Source: Neodiprion pinetum (lineage: Eukaryota; Arthropoda; Insecta; Hymenoptera; Diprionidae). From it: a DNA stretch of 64,000 nucleotides. Below the pieces are notes generated by a model. The model searched no databases, had not been told where the DNA came from, and worked only from the letters and a program-made list of their open reading frames with translations. The position numbers were made by a program, and so were the translations under genes. Shown in pieces: positions 12,762 to 27,700 of this stretch. Every line of letters starts with the position of its first letter. Position 1 is the first letter of the stretch. Location of the stretch: the NCBI RefSeq assembly GCF_021155775.2, contig NC_060234.1, positions 32,113,026 through 32,177,025 of the forward strand. The letters are read 5' to 3'.

Positions 12762-15700
12762 GTGAGTAAAATTCAATGACAATTCTCTACGCGGTCACTC
12801 GATTGATTTCGTAAATCGTTGGTGTTGGTTTCCTTTAATAACCCGACCGGGACGAATTACGTGCATCGAATGTTATTCCGCAACCATAATTTGTCGAGGG
12901 AGAGAATTAAAGACGCGGAACACGAGACGATCGACAACCCCGGCTAAGGTTGAACCCCGCTCGACGCTTAGCGTCTGTTGATATTGACGTGAAAGTGAAA
13001 TTATGAAATTCCGCCTGTCAAGACAGCGGATCGTGTGGAGAATAATAAATCTCCACTTCCAACAAATGCCCCCCGCCCCCGTATAACGTATCGCCACAAT
13101 ATAAATCCATCATTGCTCCGCCTGTCGTACTTAGTAACGTCTGACAGACAAGCGATGTGTGTTGCCGGCAGGAGGAACTGCTCAGTGACGTGACGTCGGA
13201 ATTCCGATTTTCACCCGATAGTTGGAATACTCGACCCACTCGACGGTGATTTAATTACCAAATTGCTTGTGGTCATACTTCGAGAATTACACCTCAATGA
13301 TAATGATGCTTAGGTCAGGACCTTACAGTATCAGAAAACAGGAATTTTCGACAAACTTATATTAGGTCAAGTTTATTGGATACTATTCTCAAGAAGCCAA
13401 ACTAATTAATTGATGTGATTGGAGGAAAACAAAAAAATAAAACAAGTAAACATAGATCAAATCTTAAGGGTAGACCACATTGTAAAAAGAAATTTGCATT
13501 TTCACTTACAATATTATTATACAAGCTAACTTATAAGTTTTTTACATCGAGAATTGTCTCATGCTAAAAAAATGTTTACACAGTCTTAAATTTATTTTGT
13601 ACGACAGTATCTTAATTGTTTTTACAGTATTTTAGATCAGTTTGGTGAGGGAACGAAAATTGTTTGTCATCAAACGTGCATATTTGTAAAAATATTGGGA
13701 TTATCTTTTTAAGACAATTGAACCGTTTTTAAACGTTTCGCGAAAGACTGAGGGCAATGCCAAAACGAAATTTATGATATAGGTGAACAGAGTGAAAACA
13801 GATAGCATCGTCTTCAGGCTTCATCGATTAACGGCGGCACTGCTGTTGATATTTTCGATAACAATCAGCACTCGGCAAACCGTGGGGAATCCAATCGACT
13901 GCGATCATACAAGGTAAACTCATTCAATGACCAATCACTGGCATCAGACCTTATAACTTTGACCTGACCGCTAATATTTGTCTTTAATTGTAATCCTTAT
14001 GGTCCAGAGATATTCCCGTGAACGTGTTTAACGCCTTCTGTTGGGTGCACAGTACATATTTCATAACAGCCGCCATGCTGGGTTTGAGTGGTATAAACGT
14101 GGCTTACCCTGGCGTCGGACCCTCAAGACATCAACATCCCCAAGGCGAGCACTCGAGCGTCGTGAAACACGTGAAATATTACCAATGGGTAGCCTTCACG
14201 CTCTTCTTTCAGGTACATATACATATGCATATAATCTCTTACATGTAATATCGTTAACGATGCGATAGCAGTTTTTTCCCTCTGAAGCGAAGGCGAAAGT
14301 AGTTTTGATAGTAAATATGTACTGCTGGATATGAACTGTCAGGTATATCAGCAGAACATACAGAGTTTCCCTTTGTCGAAAGAAAATGAGGTAAGTTTCG
14401 GTGTGTTTTCGCAACTTCTAACTAGGGTATGGCAACGGTGAGATATCAAGAAAGTTCTACTCTTTGGGACGTTGAATTTGGACGTACATGACCTACATCC
14501 TTCTCTCCCAAACTTGTTTTGTACAAAGTACCGAAATGTCGGCTCGTTGATATGATCTGTTCAAATTTCTGAACGAAGTGTCTTCTACGCTGTATGTCTA
14601 TGACGAATTACCTTGATAACGTATTATTTAACTATACTACGTGAATTATACGCAGCCTTACCAATTTCGTCGTCCATTATACAAGACCCTCAATACTGTC
14701 ACGAATAACTGAGCACGAATGAAAAGAAAATTTGCAATCCACGTACAAGTCGCTTGAAACATTTATTTCACTGACACAAATATGCAAGTTGAGTTAACTC
14801 AGGTGAGAAATATTCCAACTGGAACTTGGATAAAGCACCTTGTGTTTTTTTGGAACCAATTAAACATTTTGTAGGTTTCAGGACTACAAGTCATGAATAA
14901 GTTTGATCGTGGACTATTTTTATTTATTGTTTACCAAATATATGAAATCATTGTAAATCGTCCGGAAATTGTGTGACCAAAAAAAAAGGTGTCAATAACC
15001 GAACGCCGTGCAAGATATTTTTTTGCAAACGACATACGCGCAGGTTTGACGTTTGACGTTTTGTGTTAGTGGGTTGCCTGGCTACAGAGTAAACTTAGAC
15101 GTAAATAGTGATCGGAATTTTCAGAATAAACAAACCGAGTTCACTTCCTTCTTTATATTTGACCAAAGTTACAATATTTTTATTTTCCACGTGTATTGTT
15201 AGCTAACAATAAGAGAACATCTTTTCGCCTTACGTAATCAATCATCGTTAGTATCACCACCGACAATTTAGAGGTTTTAATAACGTTTCGCCTTTGCTGG
15301 CGTTTCTTTTCGCATGACTCGTAAACTCCTGTTACTTGATTCCATTAGGAACAACAGCCTCGGGCCCGACCCACCAAAGTGAAAATCTGCGAATATGTAG
15401 AGGTCGGTAACTGTGTTCCCGGACTCTTTGAAAGGGCACAAGGGTTTGACCCTTCCTCGGGCAAAACTCGAAGCTTGTAACCGACAGATTGCGGTCGTAA
15501 TACAAGATATCATATCGTTGGATTACGCTATAGAATTGGACCGTAATCTGACCGTTGCGAAAGCGGCATCGCAGAAAATACACAAGTGTAATAATGTAAT
15601 AATAATTTCTCCTAAGGTTTACGAGAGCAATATATTCGCTGCAAGAGATAACGATCGGCTTTTAAAAATAAAATCGACGTCTGATCGACGGGCGCCTGCA

Positions 15701-18700
15701 CTCTCTGCACGAGAAGGGGTTGGTCGGTGTTACAAATTGATTTGGCTACTTAGAGTGGTAATTTATGGGAAATCCTAGAGAGGATGATATAGCCACGGTC
15801 CTCTTCTGATCTCTTGCGTAACTGATCGTTATAGCTGAGAATTACGTGCGTCATCAAACCTGCGTCTACAAATACGTAATTGCAATCGTCGTCCATCGAG
15901 TCCCCAATTACTTATAAAAACAGTGTAGTTAGACAATTGTCGATGCATGGATTCGTCCCTCAAATGGTCGAGGCGACGATCATGTATCGGTGATAATTTC
16001 GACCATGCAACTACTCGCCCGGAATATTATCAAACAATGCGCTATACACGCGCTTGAGAAATTATTGAGGACGCGTATATATCGGAGTCATTACTCGAAA
16101 ATTGATGTGACACCTGTCACTATTAATTGTCAGTAGGCGAATTGTTGCCCGCCGCTGTACTAACACCGAGCGTTATTACCAGGGTAACAGTGCACGATTA
16201 CACACGCTGTCGTCCAGAAATATACATAATCGAACGGTCAACACGCTTTCGTTTTCTAGTTTTCAAACTCCCTGTGAGCCACATTTCGTTGGTATCAGGC
16301 GTGGGTCGTATTGTTAGCAGGTATTTACAGCCGAGTCGTGAGACACTTTAATAAACAATCCTCCATGGTCACGAAATGATTGACGATTGTTGCTTCGGAA
16401 ATTTTCAGAACACTACTCTGTTGTCTTAATGATCAAATAATCCGACGAACGGTCCGACGACGGTGCATATTGGCACTGCTGTGTCGAGTGATGACTAAAT
16501 TCTCCTCTCGAGCCGGTACTTTAGATTTTTTAAAATGGTGGCGACTCTTGCATTTTATCTAAAATTGAACGGAAATATGCGGATCAATCTTCATTCAGCA
16601 ATTAATTCAAACCTCGTGCGGCTCCTTTCCTGCTGATCAGCCGAGATTGATCTCGAACAAGTTTTTCTGTTTCTTCTATCTGTTTTAGATATGTAGATTT
16701 CGACAGCCGTAAACCCTCGCTGTTCGTCGTGTTTTTTTTTTTTTTACGATTTTTTCGATTAGCTCGTTTCGCAATTTTTATGTAGTCTTCTTATTTTCAG
16801 GTAAACATTACCCCGATTTAACTAGCTACAATTCAAACTTAATAAAAACAAATTCACATTCTTCTTTCTTGTACGTTTAATAGAAGCCGCGTTTCGAGCT
16901 CCGAAGGATTACAAAATGTTCAGTATATTCGGAAAATCGGAATTAGAAAGTATTTCAAAGCTGCTAAAAACTTTTGAAACTTTGAAAAACCATACGAAAC
17001 CTTAATCCTGGAATTCAATGCGAGCTCAGTACGAAGAAAATCGACATACGGTAACATTCTCTGGAGAGAATGGCAAAGAGAAAAATAATTATTTATATTC
17101 GTGTTCGACTGTGAAACAGTCAAACCTGAAACAGTTGAAAAAGCAGTACCTTCCCGATTGTACTTCTGTTGACTTCTGTTGACGTCCGTTGACTTCTTTC
17201 CGTTGATCCAGCATGGCTCCTGGAGACTAAGGATAGGAAGACCGCGGATGCCACAGCTATGTAGTGGAGGAGAATATTTTTAGAAATCTTTATAATCGAC
17301 TGAAAATACACGGACTAAAATTAAGTCACTATTTGACTTTTCGTATTCGTCGATCCGCAGGCGTTGTTTGGGCGTCCCGTACGAATGTATCATTTATCTA
17401 TTTCTGCGGAAATAAGCGCGAAGCGTAAATCTATTCATTAGACGATGAAGGAAGAGAAAAAAACAACAGTATCCTTGAGATTTATCGCGCGGCTTAGCCG
17501 ATCTCACGAATAATCTTTCACAACAATCGTGAATACACGTTATAATTTCATCGGACGCGATGCGCCGAGTTGGAAGCGTAAAACGATGGGTATAGGACCA
17601 TGGGTGGACAGATATATGTCCCTGCGTCGCCGAAAGATCCCACGGGCATAAATACTGAAAGTGACAGGAGGGTGAATTTGTTGCTTTGCGGGCAGTCGTC
17701 GTGATGTACCCTCGGGGCCTCGGGAAAATCAAGTATTACGTTTATTTTTTACGCGAAAAACTTTAATTTCAAGGCTCTGACGCAACTCCGAGGGCAATCG
17801 CACGCGTATATCCATCTGCAGCCACCCGTGCGCTGCCATCAAGTTTTAAGATAATATGTAGTAAATTCCGCAACTTTATATAGTACAACGTCATAACAGC
17901 ATATGTCATATAGGTATATGTAGATGTACATAACTACCTACGTTACCCCTCGTTGCGGACAGCGCATGGGGCGTATTTTCGAACGTGTATTTGCGTCTTC
18001 AGCTTTCTATCCGTTTTGTTCAGTTTTTATAGCTAACGGAATGCCGCTAACGATGAGCTTCGAAAAGGGTACGGAGTCGGACGTAGAAATATGTATTTTA
18101 GTTGCACTGAAATACACGTGCTCGAATTATTTCGGGTATGTTTGATACTAAAGTCTGGGTAAAAAATACAATTTTGCGGCAAAACTCTAGAGATATTGCA
18201 ATATAATACTGGCAATCATCACAGAATTAATCACTCTGCAATATTGAAAAAATATTCTTTCCAATCTATGGACCCATTTCACAGCAGGTATATAGAGTCT
18301 GCGTATAATCGGTTCTGCTAAGCCGTGAGATATGCTTGTGATAAAACAAATTTATAATATTTCACGGAATTAAATCGTGGAAGAGGTGTTTTTTCAAAGT
18401 CCGAATCAGTTAAAATTCTAAGAACAATATATTACGCCAATGTTGTAAAACAGTGTGAAATTAGTTTGAAAATTAAAAAGTAACAAATCACAAAGTTGAA
18501 ATAGAAAAAAAAAAATACGAAGAAAAAAACATGCGCACGCACACACGCGATAATTTTCTAACTATACATCAAAGAAAATCTCGCAATTCATTCATATTTT
18601 TTATTTCACTCGGGTCTCTGCTGAAAGAAATGTGGGGACAATCTGACGCGTGCATGTATTTTTTTTTATCTCTGGTCAAGTCACCTATTTTTATGAGAAA

Positions 18701-21700
18701 ACAGGCTATAATAATCATTGCTTGTCCGATTATATAATTAGTTATCACAACTATAAAATAAAGTTGCCCCCTTGGGTGTGCTATCTTTACGGTTAATTTA
18801 ACTGTATATTCTTTCAAGAGTGCAATTCGAGGTGGGAAAAAGTATTTTTGCTATATCTTTAATCGGAAATTTGTATTCAAATATCTTTGAGATTTTCTTT
18901 AATTAATTGAAAAAAAAAAATTCTGAAGCACATAAACGGGTGGGAATTTTTTTTTTTTAACAAGGAAACGAAGGAAGGGTTGATTTAAAAACTTGTCGGT
19001 AAATCCTATGTCGTCAACGATGACCGTCATCGGGGGCGGAGACGTACGCTAAAAATTGTGGGCCTCAAATTGCAGGCTGTCGGAATTCCGCAGTTCCGCG
19101 TCCCCGCATCTGCGAGGCGCGGCAGATCGCTACTTGTAGTTGAATTTTGATAGCTAATACTTGATAAGAGCTTTTGCTTGGCTTGATTCCGAATACGCGG
19201 GGCGCGTGGTCCTATATAAAACCTGGCTTTCACAAGTATATGCCTGTCCGAGAGCGCGCGCTCGACTTGGACTTTGGGATCCGTTCTATTCCTGGAGCCG
19301 CTTGCCTCCACCTCTGGTCCTCCACGGAGGGACCGGGCCGTCGAGTGCGTGGCCAGCCAGTCAGTCTGTCGGCTCGCCTTTAGCCGAGAGATTTCCAAAA
19401 TTTATATCGTCCGTCGTCTAGTATCGAGAGTTTTGAAAGTTGGTTTTGACGGTGGACGAATCGCGGTTGGCGGTGCGCGATCAGTTCGACTATAATTTGG
19501 CGTCGCCGGGTTCGACGGAACGTGGCGAGATCGGAACTCCCTGCGAAGTGGGTTGGACCAGAATATTATTCACTTGACCCAACGCTAAAGGAACTTGGCA
19601 AACTCGCCCTTTTCGGGGGTTGAGCTGCGATCGAGGGGAGAGCATGCGACAGAAATCAAGGTCCTCGTTTCAGCGCTCCTCTACCCAGGTGCGGAAGATA
19701 CGGTCAGTTCCGGACCGCGGTCACAGAGTGAGTGGGAAATCTGAAATATCGACTCGCCGCGACTGTCAGATTTGGTAACGAGGAAATAGCCGCGGAACAG
19801 ATACGAGGCTTGCTGCTTTTCAAATTAGAGGAACTTGCATTCCTCAAAGTTACGGATTTTTCAACCGTTTGAAAACGCTCCGCGTTCACCTCCGCAGCTC
19901 GTCGACTGGTTTGAAACAATCTGACGTCGCGTTCGATAAACTTTGGGTATCCCGTTGCGTCATGACGCGCCAGCGAGTAAATAAACGATAACTTGCGACC
20001 AGAAGCCCGAGGCTGGTTGGATTCGTTGAAAAAGCTTTGTTCCTCGAAGATGGTGGGGTTTCGGTAGACGAAGATCCGGTCGTGTCAGCTTCCTGGAGTA
20101 CTTACGTAGCGTGAATCAGAGCCGCCCTGCCTGCCGCCCACGAAATTGTTTACTATTCGTTGATATATTTACGAGAGATGTTGTACGGGTTCTCCCGGCT
20201 ATAGCCTCATTTCTTGCCATCGATGCAAGTATTCCTTCCTCGCCGTGTTAAATCACCGCAAGACTTGCCCGCGGCCTTTCGGGATAGCTCGCCCTCTGTA
20301 CTCGTTGGTATACAATATCCTTGCGCGCAGGAGAATTGAGAGAATCGCGGATTACCGACGAGAAGACGCTGAGCCCCGAGCTCGCCTCGGTTTCCGCTCT
20401 ATTTCTGTAATTTCTGTCCTCAAAACATTTCTGCGCGAGGGTACGATCGGGATTCATATGCCCACTTAGTCTTGGTCGCGAATTGCATATGTAGTACGCG
20501 GAACAACGAAAATAGCATCGTGACTCTAAGCGTAGGTACAATAGAACAAAATGACCCGGAGAAGAGAATCAAGAGACAGGCTGATGAGAAACAGCGTTCC
20601 AACCGCATCATTCCGCGGCCGCGCGTCGGACTAGAGAATCAGAGCTTTATTGTTACTACAATTGTGTAACACGGAAAGCGTCGAATCGGGTTTACTCGCG
20701 CTGGTAACGACAGCTTTCGGCATCGATTCGACAGTCTTATCTCTTCTTCTTGACGCCGGCGTTGCCATTGTCATCTTTCTTATTTTTCGTTCTCCCAAGG
20801 TTGCGTTCGCCGCCACTTCGGCAGTTAGTGGAACAGAAAAATAAAATAAAATTAGGTCCCCCTGCCGAGCGGCGTTTTCATCGAACCCTAACTTTGCTTT
20901 GGTTTTCGACTGTCGTAAAACTGTAGGAAACGAAGGGTGAGGGAAGGGCTACATCTAGGAACTTTTTCCGGAACGAGGGCAATTTGTCAAGTTGGAAATT
21001 AGTCAAAAGAGTTTGAAATATTGGACACCACTAAGACTCCGACCGCCCTGTCGGCGAGATCGCTGGCATTTTCGGGTACCCGGTTTTATCTATAATACGA
21101 GGAGGAGGATGAACGACCCGAGAACACCCGCTTGGTCCTCGAAGAATCTTAGCGGAATGGAGACAAATAACACGTGATGATCGCCCCGCTCTCTGACAAG
21201 ATTAATCTCAGCCCATCCGTCCGTTCGCGCTCGCGTATAACGTTGATGTCGCAGGAACACCTGAACCGCGAAAATAAAGGAGCGCGCTCGGATACGGCGC
21301 GGAAAATTTGCACACGTGTGCCGATAACTTTGTGTGAAAAAATCGACGTATACGCCGCAGTGTAACAATCGTCTAGTTCCTTAAAATAAAACCCATTAAA
21401 ACCATACGACTCGATATGAGAACAATTAAAGTCGCCCTAAAACGTTCGAAGTACGGAATATCGTCGGCAAGGTGCTTCGCAGCGAGTGCCTGGACAAATC
21501 TGCAGGTCGCAACGCGGAGAACTCTGGGACCCCCGGTGTCTGAGGATTATTCGGTAATATTCTGCTCAACGGCAGAGACGAGGACCCGCTGCGCGACGGG
21601 ATCGTAGTGCGTCAAGATGTTGGACATATTTCGCGGTCTGAAGAACCTCATCAAAGTTTCCCACATCCACATCGATTCGGCGGTATTCAGACTCCACTAC

Positions 21701-24700
21701 AGCATCACTGTCATGCTGCTCGTCGCCTTCTCCCTGATCGTTACGACCCGGCAGTACGTAGGCAATCCGATAGACTGTATTCACAGCAAGGACCTGCCCG
21801 AGGATGTCCTGAATACCTACTGCTGGATTCACAGCACCTACACGATAACAGCGGCCTACAAGAAGAAGGAGGGCTCGGAGGTTCCATTTCCCGGGGTCGA
21901 CAACTCCAAGGCCCATCCGGAGAGTGAGAAGAAGGTCTACAGGTACTATCAGTGGGTCTGCTTCATGCTCTTCCTCCAGGTAACTCTCACTCAACCCTCA
22001 ACCGTTCAATCTTCTCACAGCTTTGCACTCAGTTTTATTTCAACCGGGCGTAAATCCGCCGCAAGTCTTTATCGCCTGTGTCGACCTCGACCGATGTGAG
22101 GTGCGAAAAAATTGCGTTATAGTTCTGCCCTTACAATGTGTCGACGGCCAGGCATCGCCTTGTAAGCGAAACTTCGATATCGGTAAACATCGATGTAAAC
22201 TTGGGCCGGTTTGGTTTCAAACACGCCGAAAAGATGCACTCGATTGAATTAGGGACCCCCTTTCATCAGTCTTCGCACCCTCCCCGATGCTTCTAGAGTT
22301 TACATTTCCTCCGGTATTCCCGCGACTCGTTAATTAACCGCCAACTCCTTTCATCTCCGGTGCTCTGATCCTGAGTTGAACGATTTTCCCATCGGACGGG
22401 AACATTAGTCTGAATTTCCGAACGAGCGAAGTCACTTGTAACATATCTATATACACTCTGGCGTCAGCCTAAGTGTCCATCGCGGTTGATGAACGATCTT
22501 TCGGCGTCACTATCAAAGTCAAGCAGTTCGTATCGGTCCAGTTTCTTCCTTGACAAAGTTGTGCTGCAGATCCGGTTGGTTTTAGCAAAGGAATTTATGT
22601 CAGCACTACGAAAGAAAAAAAACCTCATCAGTCTCTCACTAAATCTTCAATACAAAAAGGCAGAATATTTTCAGTCAGGAAAAGCATGGATTATATTTTT
22701 CGCTTACAGAATCTTCTGCACATTGGTTCAACAGATACACGAGGTACGGCGAGCCGATATAAAAGGCTTACACCCTTCTTAACGTTTGGCGAATCTTCTA
22801 ACATAGCCGCGGGGCTGAGTGGCTTCAATTGTATCGAAGTAGCCCAGGATGGTGTCAAGGCTGAATTTCCGTTAGACAATCATAATTACACGGAAAGTAA
22901 TATATTGTGACCATGTGTAAATGGAGTCGTTGGGAAGGTTACATATGAAAAGGTGGTGGTGGTCGTTGGGTTTGCGGTCACGCGGCTTACTATATCAGCT
23001 TATAACCAGACTAGTTCATTGCCAAGAAGGAAACCCTAAACGGGCATATTTCTCATTTAAGCGCCGCTTCCTTCGCGAGTCTCGCGATCACTGGGTTGTG
23101 TCACGTGTGCCAATAATGATCAAGGATACAACGCTAACTATTAATGCGATGGAGTCCGGTGGAACGGCACAGCTTTATCAATTATATCTATTTCCAGCGG
23201 TCAATTCAGCTGCATCGCGAGTAAGACGTCAAGCATTGAGAGGTGCTAACTGGATTTTTCTGTAATAAATAATTTCCACGCTTGAAAATCTTAGCGCTGG
23301 AGGACAAGTTGTTTCGATATAAAATTTTAGAAATTGATTTTTCGATGGATAGGCATTTGCAATACTCCTGTGATGATTTTAGATCTTTCGAGAAGTTCAA
23401 TTTAAACCGATTGACGTGTACATAGTATTTCAAAGCAATAGCAAAATTTTTGTCGGCAATAGACAGCTAATAATCGACCTACGCGAACCGTAGCGTAGCT
23501 GTTGTCGAGGGTATACAGATCGTAAAGAATAACCCCTTGTTTCGCGTGGCGCGCAGCACCTTTCATCAAACTTCGAATCCGAGGTGTAAGTATCAGGGGA
23601 AGTTTTCCGGCCAAGGCCGGAGCAAGCCCTGCCTCACGTCTGACCCGCGTGCTTTTCCAACAATAGTTTGACAATGACCTGGATGTCTAATTTTCGGTGT
23701 CATCTGAGTCCAGCAGGTGTCGTCGCACCCTTTTCTCTCGTATTTTTGCATCAACGACTCGTAACGCGATGAATGATAAGAGGCTGCACACGCGTCGCTC
23801 ATCAGAGAGAGCCGCCAAGTGATGCGCGAGGTTTGACGATCGTCGCACACTTTAGCGAACTAGACAAATAAGCATAGTGAAAAATACCTAAGTTCATATC
23901 AATATTTTTCTCTCTCTCCTTTCTTTACTCTTGAAAATGAAATCGGAGAACACGTGATAATTTATTTATGAACGATAATAAATAACGCAGTCAAGGCGCC
24001 ACTGTACAAGCGAACCGCGGTTATGTATCAAATTTTGTTCAATTTTAATTGGATCTTGTACGAGCCGCGTCTCGAAACGCAATAATTTTCGGACGCTAAT
24101 AGACCGGAGGCTCATTAAAGCTATGGTTGACGATCTGCAAAACTTCTGAAGTTTTCCGAGTATTTCACAACCGGGTAAGAGTCATCATGCATGATCGCAA
24201 ATGAGAACGGCACGGACACAGAGTCGCAGATCAAAGTTTCAATGTGGAAATGAGTCGAAGAGATGAGAGTGGGTTTGATTCTTCCCTGTCCTCGAGTTTC
24301 AATGTCGAAATTCATTTATACGTTTTTCTACCGAGCCGTGCGGCGCCGAGCACCTAATTGCAAATAGTTCGCGTCGCTTTTCACTCGAGATGAGCGAAAA
24401 TGAATTCTACGGGAGTTGTAGGCAAACTACACGTACACACATACATATATACTTAACACTTGTAAGTTGGTACGTGGCCGCGGGGCGGAAAACACAATTA
24501 CACGCGTGACGAAGCGCCGCGTTTGCGGGATTTAAACGCTCTGCAAAACACGTCGCCGCGTGCAGGCTCCGCTTTAATAAGCCAAGCTCAACACTTCCGG
24601 TTCAGTCGCTCACACCTTCTTCGTCACCGTGCTTCTGCCCGCCGTCGGCCACTCGACCGTACGCGTCGTGCCGCTATTCCTTGCTTGCTTCCTCGCCTGA

Positions 24701-27700
24701 CCGCCACGATCCTTTTCTACTTGACTTTCGAGCGTCTGACCGCAGGTCATCTATCACTACTATTCGAAGCTGCACGTCAGGGGACTTGGGTCCGAGAATG
24801 GTTCGAGAGCAACAGACCTGACTTTAACGGTGATAGAACGCCTCGCTCAAACTTGGCCGTCGCGACGCGTCGCGTAAATCCCACAAGCATCTGTATTGCT
24901 CGAGGCTCAGGGGTCGTTTTCTTCGAGCGGTTATAGCGAGAGGAGAATTGCCCAGACACGGTATGTTAATTTGGTATCTTTTTTAGGAAAAGCTAGTACT
25001 GTCATTTTGCGGCCCTCCTTTTCTCGCATGTCGTTTTGCAGTTCGGATTTAATACGTCAAAGGAATGTTACGATAGTGCCTCGAAAGTGCGAAACTTACG
25101 TTCAATCCTTTCCACTGGGGATAAATTATAAAAGAAAATAAAGCTAGTAAAACAAAAAGACAATTACAGTATTGATAGAGACGTGCACGTTGAAAAACGT
25201 TTGAAGTTTTCTTCTCACATCTTAAACATCGTTTTTCAAACGGTTCTTTCAAATGTCTTGCACACAGTTGTAACTTGGAATATGTTATTGTTAGAAATGT
25301 TCTGGCTTTAGAGTCGTTTATTAGGAAACTTCGTTTGTTCAGTGATACGTGACGATAAAAATTACCCGATTACAACGGGCGCTATTCATCAAAGAGATTT
25401 TTATTATTGTGCCTTTTGGAGCGTAACTAAACAGTAAGGAACCACGTTGAATATACGTGATGAAAGGTCTATAAGAAGGAGTTACACCATATTAAATGGA
25501 TGTATATCCAGGCAAGAAGTGCAAAACATATTTAATCAACTTTGGCCATTTTTGCATCGAGTCTCACGGTTGTACTTAAATTGAAATACGGTCTCTACGT
25601 ATCTGGAGGTATAAACGTGCAATTTATGTTTAACAACATTGTATAATGAGTGAAGGGTCAAAAGCAATACCCAAGCAGGGTGGATTTGATGTGGTGAGTA
25701 TAGCGAGCGCTGCGGGGTAGCTTCGAATATTTTAATTAAAAAACAAACAAAAAACGTATAACTCAGTTGTTCTCGGTCTTGAATTCCAAGCTTGTATCCG
25801 ACCCTGGGCTTTTTCCCGTTGTACCAAGTCAACGCAAGTATTATTCAGTACAACGTAAAATTGCTGGTACAAATGGAGACGTTAAGACTAAAATTATGTA
25901 GAAAAAGTAACTTGTAACAGCTGGCTTAAATTAACAGCAAAGCAAAATGAAATGGAGCAGGACTCCACGAATTTCTGAATCATTCTTGCAAAACGAACTA
26001 AATCATTCGGAAGACGCCACGGTTATACGCTTTCTGGGAAGCGTTCGTAAGCGGGGGACAACGATCCATTGGTTTGTTGCGTTTGTGAAGACCTGTGACT
26101 AAGCCACGTACGCATTCTGACGTGGGCGAATTGAGACAAGAGTGCTTACCACTCAAGATGACTCTTATAGGCAACGTCGGAAAAGCGGAAGAATTATCGA
26201 TGTCGAGAGCGTGCTTGAGGCATCGTTTATATGGCGACGAGAGGAATTGACGCGAATCACATTCCTGCCACATGCTGGTAGTATTCACTGTTTTACTCGT
26301 CAATTTTATTAGGGTGTAAAACAGCTTCGCATCGAGGATGTTTATTAATTATCAATAGTTAATTAATCGTGCCGTAAATTCCTGAGTGGCGGATTGAACA
26401 TAATGAAGTGCAAACATGCCCGGTACCTTTCCACAAATAATACCGTGCCGAAATTTTTCTACCACCATTTCACTCTCAAGTCTGCCTTTGTTTATACGAG
26501 GCAAATAAAGCTGGATAAGCGAATGAACAATAAATAATCGTTAAGAACCGACTCGCACACTTATATGATAATTGACAAAACGTGTCAGAGTGTCGGTCGG
26601 TTTCAAAGTCCATTATCGATGCTCCCAAAAAGATTTAGCTAATCTTAGCATCTAAGGCCTCCGAAAAGAGCACTCTTCAATCATATAATCCGTACATAAA
26701 CCTATGTACGTATACATATTTACCTACGCAGGTCGATCCTGCCCGGATACCTACAGTATGCTTGGCTTAAATCTATTAGGAGGTACACTTCTTAAGATTG
26801 ATTTCACCTTTCACATGACACAGGGAGTTGGCTTACACGTTCCTCTTATTCCTTCCCTTGCCGTCATCCGATCATCTTCATCCGGTTATCGACAATTTGC
26901 AATCGAGAATGCGATAATCGACTGTATTTCACACAGTAAATTTGGAACACTGTGCCGACTTCAAGTCTTTGCCATTAGGCCGTGTGAACTTTAATCCCTT
27001 TCTTCTCTAGTTGTCGTATCATATCTGCTTCACGATCTCTCATCCGTTCCCATTTCGCCAAGTTTTTGGGAGTTGTTAATTTCCTGATCAACACTACCGC
27101 ACCCGGCGCACCTAGTTAATCTGAAATCTCAGCCTGGTTGGCACCCGTTTACAAGACTCTATGAGGGCCAGTATTGGACGGAGATAATATAAGTCGTGTC
27201 TTGCGTGTAAGTCGTCCTAGACTTGTAGTAGTCGTAGTTGAGGCCAAGGGAACAAGGGAGGCCAAGGGGGGCCAAGGGAGGCCAAGGGAGGTCTAAGGAG
27301 GCCTCTCAAGTCTTTCTTCAGTCTTCTAACAGCTCGGCTCTGTGTTCCACGTGTTTATTCCGTCCTAAGATTGTGTTCCTTACCTTGCTTCTACATCGTT
27401 ACTTCTCCATTCTTCTTCATTTCCTCCCAGACCGAAACTATCACAGTTGCATGCTACTTGCTTGGCAATCTGTGAGCGCCCTGCAGGATACCAATTGCTG
27501 TCGAGAATTGTAAAGTGCAGCAGTTATCCAATCAGCAAAGCGGAGAAGTATCGATAAGGAATCAGAAAGAATTTCAGCTGATCGTACTGTACCTGAAACC
27601 TTGACTTGATTGAGAAGAAAATTCAAGAGGCTGCAACCGTCAAAAGAATACAAAACAGTGAAGGTGGAAAGATGCGTTTGTGAAAATGTTAATAAGAAGG

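Noticed and set aside
22686..22910. Possible extra coding exon downstream of cassette B
   Set aside because: The frame has no innexin similarity and lacks paired splice sites in a compatible phase.
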